From Actinomycetota bacterium (lineage in GTDB: Bacteria; Actinomycetota; Actinomycetes; Mycobacteriales; Micromonosporaceae): DNA of 40,262 nt. The notes beneath the pieces are model-generated. The model was not told the origin of the DNA and did not search any database. It saw only the letters and a list, made by a program, of their open reading frames with translations. The stretch covers positions 55,426 to 95,687 of the forward strand of contig VAWN01000075.1 of the NCBI GenBank assembly GCA_005885555.1, read 5' to 3'. Below are positions 14,397-23,260 of the stretch, piece after piece (the stretch's first letter is position 1; each line of letters starts with the position of its first letter). Both the position numbers and the translations under genes were made by a program.

Positions 14397-15916
14397 CCGG
14401 CAACTACGCACGGCGCGCGCTGGAGGTCTTCGCCTCCTACGGAGACACCGAGGCACTCGTGGCCGCGGACGGCCGCCGGTTCACCTTCGGCGACATGCAC
14501 GACGCGATCCGCGACACGGCCGCCGCCCTGTGGCAGCACGGGATCCGGCCGGGTACCACGATCGGGCTGCTGGTCACCAACTCGCCGGAGTCGTTCTTCG
14601 TGCAGTTGGCCGCGCACCTGATCGGCTGCCGGACGGTGTTCATGGTGACCAACACGCCGTGGGTGTTCCTGCGCGAGGTGCTGCCCTTCGTCGAGGCCGA
14701 CGCGCTGGTCTACGAGGCCGACACGGTCGGGCAGCTGGGTCGCGACCTCGCCGCGCTCGATCCGTCGATGCGGGTGTTCAGCATCGGCGCCGGCGGCCTC
14801 GGGCCGGACCTGCGCGACCTGCCGGCCGTCGACCAGCTGCCGTTCCGGCCGGAGGACATCACCACCGAACCGGCGTCGCTGTTCCAGACCAGCGGCACGA
14901 CCGGTACCCCGAAGCTGCTGCAGCACGGCCGCGGCTTCTTCGCCACGGTGCCGTACGTGGCCGACTTCTACCGGCCGGCCGACCAGCCGCGCATCCGGCA
15001 CCTGTCACTGTCCGGCGGGTTCCGGTCCGGCGGGCAGTCGGCGGCGCTGATGACCTGGTTCGCCGGTGGCGACTTCGTCCTGCAGTCGGGCATGGACATC
15101 GGCGCGATCCTCGACACCATCGGCCGGGAACGCATCACCAGCATCCACATCTCGCCGCCGCTGCTGTACCAGCTGCTCGACGACCCCCGGCTGGCCGACG
15201 CCGACCTGAGCACCCTGCGGTCGCTGACGATCTGCTGCGCCGCCGCGTCACCGGCACGCCTGGCCGAGGCGGCGAAGTGGTTCGGCCGCTCCCTCAACGT
15301 GGTGTACGGCATGAGCGAGCACCCGATGATCAGTACCTTCCCGGACATCGGCGCCGACCCGGCCCGGCTGGCATCGTGCGGGTTCCCCTGGCACGACACC
15401 CGCGTCGAGATCCGCGACGCCGACCGCACGGCGTTGCCGGCCGGGCGGGCCGGCGAGATCTGGGTGTCCGGCGAGATGGTCACCGAAGGGTACTGGAAGC
15501 GGCCCGACCTCAACGCGGAGAACCTCGTCGACGGCTGGCTGCGCACCGGCGACGTCGGCCGGTTCGACGCCGAGGGGTACCTGTACATCCTCGACCGGAT
15601 CACCGACATGGTGGTCACCCAGATCGCCGGCACGATGGTCTACTGCCGCCCGCTGGAAGACGTGCTGACCGGGCATCCGGACGTGCGGCAGGCCGCGGTC
15701 GTCGGGGTACCGGACGAGCTGTTCGGTGAGGCGCCGCACGCCTACGTGGTACCGGCGCCGGGCGCCACGGTCACCACCGACGAGCTCCGGCAACTGGTCG
15801 TCGACCAGCTCAGCGCCGAATGGGCACCGCGCGAGGTGGAGTTCATCGACGCGCTGCCGCTGACCGGGGCCGGGAAGGTCGACAAGAAAGCGCTGCGGGC
15901 CCGGTACCTGTCATGA
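14393..15916 (+). CDS. AMP-forming ligase of the ANL superfamily (ligase 1)
   Basis: The 507-residue adenylating enzyme has the P-loop-like FQTSGTTGTPKLLQHG, the A5-type VYGMSEHPM, TGDVGRFDAEGYLYILDR and the C-terminal catalytic lysine in LPLTGAGKVDKKALR. It lacks fused carrier or condensation domains, so it activates a free acid for CoA or for a separate carrier protein. Its position directly after hpgT (ATGA overlap) suggests that it acts on hydroxyphenylglycine or the related aryl acid (inference). The pocket cannot be decoded by eye. It is followed by an exporter in the same operon. Confidence 0.87.
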   Translation: MTGNYARRALEVFASYGDTEALVAADGRRFTFGDMHDAIRDTAAALWQHGIRPGTTIGLLVTNSPESFFVQLAAHLIGCRTVFMVTNTPWVFLREVLPFVEADALVYEADTVGQLGRDLAALDPSMRVFSIGAGGLGPDLRDLPAVDQLPFRPEDITTEPASLFQTSGTTGTPKLLQHGRGFFATVPYVADFYRPADQPRIRHLSLSGGFRSGGQSAALMTWFAGGDFVLQSGMDIGAILDTIGRERITSIHISPPLLYQLLDDPRLADADLSTLRSLTICCAAASPARLAEAAKWFGRSLNVVYGMSEHPMISTFPDIGADPARLASCGFPWHDTRVEIRDADRTALPAGRAGEIWVSGEMVTEGYWKRPDLNAENLVDGWLRTGDVGRFDAEGYLYILDRITDMVVTQIAGTMVYCRPLEDVLTGHPDVRQAAVVGVPDELFGEAPHAYVVPAPGATVTTDELRQLVVDQLSAEWAPREVEFIDALPLTGAGKVDKKALRARYLS

Positions 15917-17472
15917 CGGTCGCGGTCGCGGAGCGACACCCGCAGACGCCGCAGACGCCGCGGGCGTGGCGGGCCACCGAGGCGATCTCGGCGCTCGGCA
16001 CCCGGATGTCGTTCGTCGCGGCCGCGTGGCTGGTGCTCGCGCAGTCGCCGAACCTGGCGTGGCTGGGCCTGGTGGTCGGGGTGCAGGCACTGGCCTACCT
16101 GCTCGCCGGGCCGGCCGCGGTCTGGCTGCTGCACCGGCTGGACCACCCGCGGATGTCGTTCGTCGTCGATCTGGCCAGCGCCGTGGTGGTCACCGTCATG
16201 GCGGTGGTCACGACCAACCTGGCCGCGTTCACCGTCCTGGCCGGCGTGGTCGGCGCGCTGCGGGCGGTCAGCGACCTGGCCAAGAACCTGCTGTCCGCGG
16301 CGGCGTCACGGGTCGTGGCCACCGATGCGGAGCCGGGGGTACCGGCACGCGAGTGGCTCATCCGCCCGCTGGTCCTCGCCGCCGGTGCGGTACTCGGGGT
16401 GGCTGCGGCCGCGCTCGGTCCACCGGGCGTGCTGTGGCTGGTCGCGCTGACGTTCGCGGTGGCGGCCGCGCTGGTGGTACTGGCCACGTCACCGGCTCCG
16501 GCAGTCGCCGCCGACTTCGTCCCGGTCGAACCCGGCGACGGGCTCGCCGGCCTGCGCCGCGGGCCGTTCGCCCGGCGGCTGGCCGGGGTACTGCTGCTGA
16601 CCAGCCTCTTCGGGCAGGCCGCCACGGTCGCCGTGGTACCGGCGTGGGTGCACGGGGTGCTCAGCACCGACCGGTCGCTCGGCACCCTCGGCGGTGCCTG
16701 CATCGTCGGTGCCGTCGCCGGCAGTGTGGTGTTCACCGCGCTGGCACTGCCACTGCTGCGGTACGTGCTGCTGGCCGTCGGGTACCTCGCCGGTGCCGGT
16801 ACGGTCGCGATCCTGCAGGGCATGCGACCGGCCGGGCTGCTCGTCGTGGCCGCCGCCTTCCTCGCCGGCCTCGCCACCGCCTCGGTCACCCCGGTACTGG
16901 GCGGGCTGCTGTCGCTGCGCATCCCGGCCGCGCTGCGCCCCCGGGTCGCCGCGCTCGCCGCGATGGTCACCTGCATCGGCGTGGCCGCCGGTGGGCTGGC
17001 CGGTGGGTGGATCGTGGCGCACACGTCGGTACGCCCGGCCATCGCCCTGGCCGGCGGCTGCTACCTGGTCGCGATGCTGACCCCGGTGTTCGGGTACCGC
17101 ACCTGGCAGCAACTGGGCCGCGACGCGGCACCGGTACCGTCGGCGGCGCCGAAGCTGTCCGCCCGGCTGTCGGTCACCCTCGCCTACGCCGACGGGCAGT
17201 GGCTGGTCGAGGTGCGCAAGGGCCGGGCGCTGCTGGGTACCCGCCATCCGGTCAAGCCGGCGCAGGCGCTCACCACACTGTCCACATTGGACGTACCGGG
17301 GCTGCGCGGCCAGGTCGAGCAGGTGGTGGCGACCGACCAGACCGAGGCGAGCCGGCACGTCGACCGGATGCGCAGCGAGCTGACCGAGCTTGAGGCGAAG
17401 CTCGCCGGCCTCCAGGAGATGATGGACCTCTCCGCCGAGGAACCGCCGGTGGACGACCGCGACGGACACTGA
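15913..17472 (+). CDS. MFS-type exporter with C-terminal cytoplasmic domain (exporter 1)
   Basis: The 519-residue membrane protein has about twelve hydrophobic segments between residues 20 and 400. The opening GTRMSFVAAAWLVLAQ matches exporter 2 (19958-18384). After the last membrane segment lies an extension of about 110 residues: a beta-like part (KLSARLSVTLAYADGQWLVE) and a charged predicted coiled coil (RMRSELTELEAKLAGL). A comparable extension is found in exporter 2. The start overlaps the ligase stop as ATGA. Likely role: export of, or resistance to, the cluster product. A large bidirectional hairpin follows the gene. Confidence 0.85.
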   Translation: MTVAVAERHPQTPQTPRAWRATEAISALGTRMSFVAAAWLVLAQSPNLAWLGLVVGVQALAYLLAGPAAVWLLHRLDHPRMSFVVDLASAVVVTVMAVVTTNLAAFTVLAGVVGALRAVSDLAKNLLSAAASRVVATDAEPGVPAREWLIRPLVLAAGAVLGVAAAALGPPGVLWLVALTFAVAAALVVLATSPAPAVAADFVPVEPGDGLAGLRRGPFARRLAGVLLLTSLFGQAATVAVVPAWVHGVLSTDRSLGTLGGACIVGAVAGSVVFTALALPLLRYVLLAVGYLAGAGTVAILQGMRPAGLLVVAAAFLAGLATASVTPVLGGLLSLRIPAALRPRVAALAAMVTCIGVAAGGLAGGWIVAHTSVRPAIALAGGCYLVAMLTPVFGYRTWQQLGRDAAPVPSAAPKLSARLSVTLAYADGQWLVEVRKGRALLGTRHPVKPAQALTTLSTLDVPGLRGQVEQVVATDQTEASRHVDRMRSELTELEAKLAGLQEMMDLSAEEPPVDDRDGH

Positions 17473-17490
17473 AACCCCGTTTGCCCTTCC

Positions 17491-17540
17491 AGATCTTGGA
17501 CGCGAGCACCCCCTGCAAGGGGTAGTCGCGTCCAAGATCT
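17491..17540. terminator. Bidirectional terminator-like hairpin
   Basis: Arms AGATCTTGGACGCGA (17491-17505) and TCGCGTCCAAGATCT (17526-17540) are perfect over 15 bp, and an inner ACCCC/GGGGT stem extends the hairpin. It sits between convergent exporter 1 and the thioesterase gene. There is no strong T-tract. Confidence 0.75.
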
Positions 17541-17553
17541 CCGACGACGCGCG

Positions 17554-18387
17554 TCAGCGCGGGCCGACGATCAGGGCCTGGGCGGCGCGGCCGAGCCGGC
17601 CGTGCCGGTCGTGGAGTTCGGTCTCGGTCATGCCGCGGCCGGTGGGCTCCACGATCGACCGCGCGGCGAGCAGGAACCACTCACCCTCCGGTTGCCGGTG
17701 CAGGTGCACGGTCAGCTCGGTGTTGATGAACCACCAGGTGTCCACGTCGAGTACCCGGCTCAGTCCGTTGCCGGTGTCGGCGAGCAGCAGCAGTCGACTC
17801 AGCGGCGTCGGATCCTCGCCGGCAATGAGAGGGATGCGTTGCCGGGCCCACACCGCCACCGGTTCTCCGCCCTCCTCGCTACCGGTGACGAAGCGCCAGT
17901 CGATCGCGTCGGCGTAGCCGCGGTTCCACATCGCGAGGCGGTACGTGCCGCGGCGGTCGCCGTCGGGGATCGGCGGTACCGTGACCGGGCCGCTCGGGAA
18001 CCCGGGCAGCTCGCCGTCGACGGGGACCGGCCCGGCCGGTACCGGAAGGTCGAGCGCGGCGACGCGGGTACGCCACGCGCGGGCCACCATCGCCGGCCGG
18101 CCGTCCGCCGACAGGTGCGCCTCGACGAGTTCCACAGTGCGGCCGGGGCGGCTGATCCGCGCGCCGACCTCGACCTCGCCGACGGGTACCGGACCGAGGA
18201 TGTCCACCGCGAACCGGGTCACCTGCACCGGCCCCACGATCGAGGGGGCCAGCCGCTCCATCGCCCGTACCAGCAGCGCCGACGGCGGGCCGGCGTGCTG
18301 CAGGGTCGGCGACCAGTTGCCGGCGCTGGCCGGTCCGGCGAGGAACCGGTCCGGATCGGCGGTCGGCGCGAAGAACGCGTCGGTCAT
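17554..18387 (-). CDS. Acyl-CoA thioesterase-like protein (TesB-type double hotdog)
   Basis: The 277-residue protein shows the pattern of actinobacterial thioesterase family proteins with two hotdog halves: [20 protein letters not shown], then [37 protein letters not shown], and in the second half [16 protein letters not shown] and [17 protein letters not shown]. It would hydrolyse acyl-CoA or related thioesters. Its ATG overlaps the stop of exporter 2 (ATGA). In the cluster it might release an aryl acid from CoA or clear misprimed units; this is inferred from context. Length and motifs look intact. Confidence 0.8.
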
Positions 18388-19958
18388 CGCGCCAGGTCCG
18401 CAGCCGGGAACCGGGCCTGCATCCGGGCGATCTCGGCGCGCAGCCGGTCGGCCTCCCGCTCGATGCGGCCGCGGTCATCGCCCAGCGTGTCGCGAAGGGC
18501 GTCGTGCACCGCCGGTACCGTCATCCGCCGCAGCCCTTCCAGCGCGGTCTTGGGCGCCACGTCGTACCGGAACACCAGCGGACGCAGGCCACGGCGCGCG
18601 CCCACGGTCCACCGCCCGCCGGTGTACCGCAGCGTGACCCGCAGGCCGAACGCGGTGCGCAGCAACGCATACGTGCGGGGCAGCTGGGCCTGCTCGTAGA
18701 ACGCCGGCCGGGCCGGCGCGGCGTCGTTGAACTCCCGCCACAGGTGGTACCGCACGATGGGCACCAGCGTGGCGGCGAAGTACGCGACGCTGAGCACCAG
18801 GACGGCGTTGCCGAACCCGAGACGCGCCACGGCGAACCCGGCGATCAGCGGGCCGAGCGGCAGCCCGCCGTACATGACCGCGGTGGAGATGCCGGAGACG
18901 CGGGCCATCAGGTGCGGCGGTACCCGCGCGTAGAACAGCGCGTGGATGGCCGGGTTCACGGTCGCCATGGTGACCCCGCTGACGAACGAGACCGCGACGA
19001 CGACGAGCAGGTCGTCGCTCAACGCGAGGATCAGCAGCCGGGGTGCGCCGCCGATGAGGAACCCGACCACGACGGCGGGGTACCGCGGCAGGTTGGGCGC
19101 GATCGTGGCGAACGCGATCGCGCCGAGGATGGCGCCGAGCGCGAACGCGGTGGCGATGTAGCCGAGCGCCACCGGTGAGTGCTGCACGTTGAGTACCCAC
19201 AACGGCACGAACACCACCGCGATGGCCTGGCTGAACAGGTTTGCCACCAGCAGGCTCAGGCTGACGCTGGGCAGCAGCCGGTCCTCGCGGAAGTGCCCGA
19301 ACCCGACGCGCAATGCGTGGAAATAGCGCTCGCCGGTGGGTTTCGGCGCGCTGGTTCGCGGATCCGGTACCAGAAAAAGCACCAGCAGCATGGCCACGGC
19401 GAACGAGGCGGCGTCCAGCCAGACCGCGCCGACCGGGCCGAACGCGGCGATCGCGGCCCCGGCCAGCGATGCGCCGATGAGCAGCGACGTGCGGGAGATG
19501 CCGTCGTAGGCCGAGGTGATCCGGATGTAGTTGATGGAACCCGCGTCCAGCAACGGTTTGAGCAGGTTGGCCTTTGACCGGTCGCTCATCGCCCGGATCG
19601 CGCCGGCCACCGCGACCAGCACGAGGAGCAGGTCGAAGGCGATCCGGCCGGTCAGCGCGATCAGCCCGACCGCGACCGCGCTGGCGCCGTCGGCGATGAC
19701 CGAGGTGCGCCAGTTGCCCAGCCGGTCCTGCAACGGTGCCGAAAGCACCCCACTGAGCACATACGGCAGCATTTCCGCGGCTGCCACCAGACCGATCTTC
19801 ACCGGATCGTGCGTGGTCACCAGTACCAGCCAGGGGATCGCGAAGAACGACATCCGGCTGCCGACCGACGAGACCGCCTCGGCGACCAGCAGGGTGGTGA
19901 CTCCGACCTTGAACCGCCGCCCGGAAACCGTCGGTGACACAACGTTCGGTGACGCCAA
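18384..19958 (-). CDS. MFS-type exporter with C-terminal cytoplasmic domain (exporter 2)
   Basis: The 524-residue transporter starts at a TTG (19958), chosen because GGAGG lies five bases upstream; a GTG at 19940 is the alternative. [18 protein letters not shown] and about twelve hydrophobic segments identify an MFS drug-export-like protein. The C-terminal part has the same plan as exporter 1: [18 protein letters not shown], then a charged helix [17 protein letters not shown]. The two exporters are paralogous but clearly diverged. It is cotranscribed with the thioesterase. Substrate is likely the cluster product or an intermediate (inference). Confidence 0.86.
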
Positions 19959-19998
19959 GGGATCCTCCGCGGTCGGGTAGCCGCCAGCGTAACGCCGA

Positions 19999-20004
19999 TA
20001 GGGT
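19999..20004 (+). promoter_or_regulatory. Candidate -10 box of a leaderless promoter
   Basis: TAGGGT ends six nucleotides before the ATG at 20011, with no ribosome-binding site between. The 52-bp gap 19959-20010 also holds the exporter 2 ribosome-binding site on the other strand. Confidence 0.4.
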
Positions 20005-20010
20005 GGCGGC

Positions 20011-20673
20011 ATGGATCCGCGAGAGTTCGATCGGCGGGTACTCGACTCGATCGACCACATCTTCGACGGCGTCACCGCGGGCTCGCTCGACCGGCCCACG
20101 CCGTGCACCGGGTGGACGCTCGGCGACCTGCTGCGGCACATGGTCGGCCACCACCGCGGCTTCGCGGCCTCGGCGCGGGCCGCGCAGCTTGCCGCAGCGG
20201 CCGCCAGCCAGCGCTCGCCAGCGGCGCGCACCGGATCCGGTACCCCGCCGGACCCTACCGTCTGGGACGGCGCGACGCTCGACGCCGACCCGGCCGCCAC
20301 GTACCGCACCGCCGCCGCCCAGGTGACCGCCGCCTTCGCCGGTCTCGACCCGGCCGCGCACCGGCTGGACGTCTTCGGGTACGGGACGTTCCCGGCGACG
20401 GTCGCGTTGAACATGCACTCGGTCGACTTCCTCGGGCACGGCTGGGACGTCGCCCGCGCGCTCGGCGTCGACGACGCGCTCGACGGGGAACTGTGCACGA
20501 TCGCGCTGCGGATCGCCGCGCGCTGGCCGGACACCCCGGCGACCTGGGGACCGACCGGACCGTTCCGGCCGCGGGTTCCGGTACCGGATGATGCGCCGGC
20601 ATACCAGCGCCTGATGGGCTACCTCGGCCGCTCGCCCAACTGGACGGCCCCGGGCGGGTGGGGCCTGGACTGA
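20011..20673 (+). CDS. TIGR03086-type metal-binding protein (DinB/maleylpyruvate-isomerase-like fold)
   Basis: The 220-residue protein has the four-helix DinB-like pattern: an N-terminal ARG-rich helix, [19 protein letters not shown] with the first metal His, and [18 protein letters not shown] with the second His/Asp set. This matches the actinobacterial TIGR03086 family, related to mycothiol-dependent maleylpyruvate isomerases and DinB proteins. Members may use mycothiol as cofactor; the substrate is unknown. It lies between exporter 2 and the SGNH gene as a single gene with its own probable leaderless promoter. A dispersed repeat begins at its stop. Confidence 0.8.
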
Positions 20674-20740
20674 CGAGCGCAGCGAGGAGGGAAGGCGCCG
20701 CCTGAGGAGCCCGGGGCGCGCGCGAGCGGAGCGAGCGCCG
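20667..20740. repeat. Dispersed repeat, copy B, at the end of the TIGR03086-type gene
   Basis: 20667-20694 matches the minus strand of 706-678 over 28 nt with one base inserted in the other copy. The block continues with GGAGCCCGGGG and ends in GCGAGCGGAGCGAGCG, a word type often found after actinomycete stop codons. The gene's TGA is inside the repeat. Confidence 0.65.
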
Positions 20741-20750
20741 ACATTGCGGT

Positions 20751-20756
20751 TAGACT
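20751..20756 (+). promoter_or_regulatory. Candidate -10 box of a leaderless promoter
   Basis: TAGACT is followed by seven nucleotides and the ATG at 20764. There is no ribosome-binding site. Confidence 0.4.
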
Positions 20757-20763
20757 GCCGACG

Positions 20764-22061
20764 ATGAACAGTGTGCGGCAGCGTCAGTTGCTTCTGGCCC
20801 TGGTTGCGCTGGTGACGATCGGCTCGACGATCCTGGTGGCGACCGCCAGCTCGCAGGCCCGGCCACCGGTACCCGAAGCCTGGGTCGGCAGCTGGTCCGC
20901 CGCGCCGGCCCCCGGGCCGCTTCCCGGGCCGGCCGTGGAACCGTTGTCCGTCAAGGGTTTCCACGACCAGACGGTGCGGATGATGGTGCACACCTCGGTC
21001 GGCGGCGACCGGGCGCGGGTGCGGCTGTCCAACCGGTTCGGCGCCAAACCGTTGACCGTCGGGCACGTCACGCTCGCCCTGCCGTTCCCCGACGCGGGCG
21101 CCGGTGACCTGAAGCCCAACTCGATCCACGAGCTGACGTTCAGCGGGCAGCGGTCGGTGACGGTACCGGTGGGTGGCTCGGTGTTCAGCGACGTGGTGAC
21201 CATGGACGTCCCGTGGACGGCAGACGTCGCGATCAGCGTGTACCTGCCCGGCGACAGCGGCCCGCCGACCGTGCACTACAACGCGAAGACCACCACGTAC
21301 ATCGGTCCGGGCGACGACGCCAGCGCACCGAGCGGCGCGAGCCTGGCCAAGACGATCCGCACCTGGTACTTCATCAGCGGCCTCGACGTGCTCAACCGCA
21401 CCGGTGCCGGAGCGGTGGCGGTGCTCGGTGACTCGATCAGCGAGGGCTACGCGACCACCGCGAACGCCAACCACCGGTGGACCGACTACCTGGCCGCGCG
21501 GCTGGCCAAGGCCGAGCCGGGCCGGGCGCCGGGGGTGCTCAACGAAGCGATGAGCGGCAACCGCTGGGCCACGACTGCACCGATTGGAAGAACCCGCAGA
21601 CCGGAATCAACGCGTTGGCCCGGTTCTACAGCGACGTGGCCGGGCAGACCGGGGTGCGGGCGGTGATTCTCGAACTCGGCATCAACGACATCTGGATCAG
21701 CCACGACGACGCGAACACCATCATCAGCGAGATGCAGCAGATCGTCACGCTCGCGCACGAAAAGAGCCTGAAGATCTTTGTCTGTACCCTGATGCCCTGG
21801 AACGCGTTCTCCGCCGACCCGACCCACGGCGTGGTGAACTACACGCCGGCGCTGGACTCGATCCGGCTCGCGGTCAACTCGTACCTGCGCACCACCAGCG
21901 ACTTCGACGGGCTCATCGACTTCGACGTGACGATGCGCGACCCGACCGACCCGACGAAGCTGAAGGCGGCGTGGGACTCCGGCGACCACATCCACCCCAA
22001 CGACGCCGGCAACGCGGCGATGGCGGCCGCGTTCCCGCTGGACCTGTTACTGCACCTATGA
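20764..22061 (+). pseudogene. Secreted SGNH/GDSL hydrolase with an apparent frameshift
   Basis: The first frame gives an N-terminal signal segment (LLLALVALVTIGSTILVATA), WVGSWSAAP, GFHDQTVRMMVHTSVGG and the nucleophile motif AVLGDSISEGYATT. Similarity runs through VLNEAMSGNRW and then the frame loses sense near GGG at 21566-21568. The following frame continues with GHDCTDWKNPQTGINALARF, VILELGINDIW and DHIHPNDAGNAAMAAAF, the rest of the same enzyme including the catalytic DxxH. One lost base in the G run restores a continuous protein of about 432 residues. It is either a true frameshift or a sequencing error in an otherwise intact gene. The last codons overlap the P450 start as ATGA. Family: extracellular esterase or lipase. 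Confidence 0.8.
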
Positions 22062-23260
22062 GCGCGGTCTCGCTCAAGGCGCTGCAGTCGAAGGACTGGC
22101 GGCGCGATCCCTACGCGTACTACGCCGAACTGCACCAGCGGGGTGAGGCGGCGCGGCTGGATGCGGTACGCGACGGGTACGACGTGATCGTGTACGGGTA
22201 CGACGCCGTCGAGCGGCTGCTCAAGGATCCGGCGTTCCGGTTGATGGACACCGGGTACATGGACGCGCATGCCAGCCGCTGGCGGGACCACACGGTCCTG
22301 CGCATCCTCAAGGACTCGGTGTTCTTCGTCAACGGCGCGGTACACGCCCGGATGCGGCGGCTGTTCAACGCGGTGTTCACACCCCGGCGGGTGGCCGCCC
22401 TGGAACCGGCGATCGCCCGGCTCACCGACCAGCTGCTCGACCGGCTGGCGGCCGCGCGCGGGCCCGTCGACTTCATGGCCGAGTTCGCGTTCCCCTTGCC
22501 CAGCAACGTGATCGGCGAGCTGCTCGGGGTACCCGAGGAGGACCGGGCCTGGTTCCGGCCGCGGGTCCGGGCGATCGGCGAGATCTTCGAGCTGGACGGC
22601 AGCACGTGGCCGAACATGCGGGCGGCCGACGCGGCAACCGGCGAGCTGCTGGAGTACTTCGCCGCACTGGCCGCGCGCCGCCGCGTCGAGCCGGGCGACG
22701 ACCTGCTCAGCGCGCTGGTCGCGCTCGACCGCGAGCAGCTCACCGACGCCGAACTGCTGGCCAATCTCATCGCGCTGTTCAACGCCGGGTTCGTGACGAC
22801 CACGCACCTGTTCGGCTGCGGCCTGGTGATCCTGCTGGAGCGCCCGGACCTGCGCGACGGTGACTGGTCGGCGTTCGTCGAGGAGGCGCTGCGGTTCGCG
22901 CCGCCGACGCACTTTCTCATCCGGTACGCGACGGAGGACACCGAGATCGGCGGGGTACCCGTCGCGCGCGGCAATTCGGTCGTCGTCGCGATCGGCGCCG
23001 CCAACCGGGACCCGCGCCGCTTCCCCGACCCGGACACCTTCGACCCGGCGCGGCCGGAGAACCGGCCGCTGAGCTTCGGCGCCGGACCGCACTTCTGTCT
23101 CGGTGCCGCGCTGACCCGGGCCGAGGGCCGGGTGGCGTTCCCCCGGCTGCTCGACCGGTTTCCGGACCTTGCGCTGCACGGCGATCCGGGGGTACCGACG
23201 CGGTTGCAGTTCCGCGGCTACGAAACCCTCGCGGTCACGGTGACCGGCAGGCTCGCATAG
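22058..23260 (+). CDS. Cytochrome P450 (P450-1)
   Basis: The 400-residue P450 has the haem-binding motif FGAGPHFCLG with Cys347, the K-helix ExxR in EEALRF and the I-helix AGFVTTTH, where the Thr pair fits oxygen activation. PRRFPDPDTFDPARPENRPL precedes the haem loop as usual. It is a soluble bacterial type needing separate ferredoxin partners, none of which is in the window. It is a paralogue of P450-2, with which it overlaps tail to tail by 43 bp. The start overlaps the SGNH gene stop (ATGA). A hydroxylation or aryl-coupling role in tailoring the cluster product is possible. Confidence 0.92.
   Translation: MSAVSLKALQSKDWRRDPYAYYAELHQRGEAARLDAVRDGYDVIVYGYDAVERLLKDPAFRLMDTGYMDAHASRWRDHTVLRILKDSVFFVNGAVHARMRRLFNAVFTPRRVAALEPAIARLTDQLLDRLAAARGPVDFMAEFAFPLPSNVIGELLGVPEEDRAWFRPRVRAIGEIFELDGSTWPNMRAADAATGELLEYFAALAARRRVEPGDDLLSALVALDREQLTDAELLANLIALFNAGFVTTTHLFGCGLVILLERPDLRDGDWSAFVEEALRFAPPTHFLIRYATEDTEIGGVPVARGNSVVVAIGAANRDPRRFPDPDTFDPARPENRPLSFGAGPHFCLGAALTRAEGRVAFPRLLDRFPDLALHGDPGVPTRLQFRGYETLAVTVTGRLA

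Noticed and set aside
12800-15916. 1038-codon plus-strand frame across hmo, hpgT and ligase 1
   Set aside because: Only the part from 14393 has family similarity; the earlier part is an Arg-rich shadow of hmo and hpgT.
18475-21474. 999-codon minus-strand frame across exporter 2 to the SGNH gene
   Set aside because: No family similarity, Arg/Gly-rich composition and full overlap with well-supported genes in other frames.
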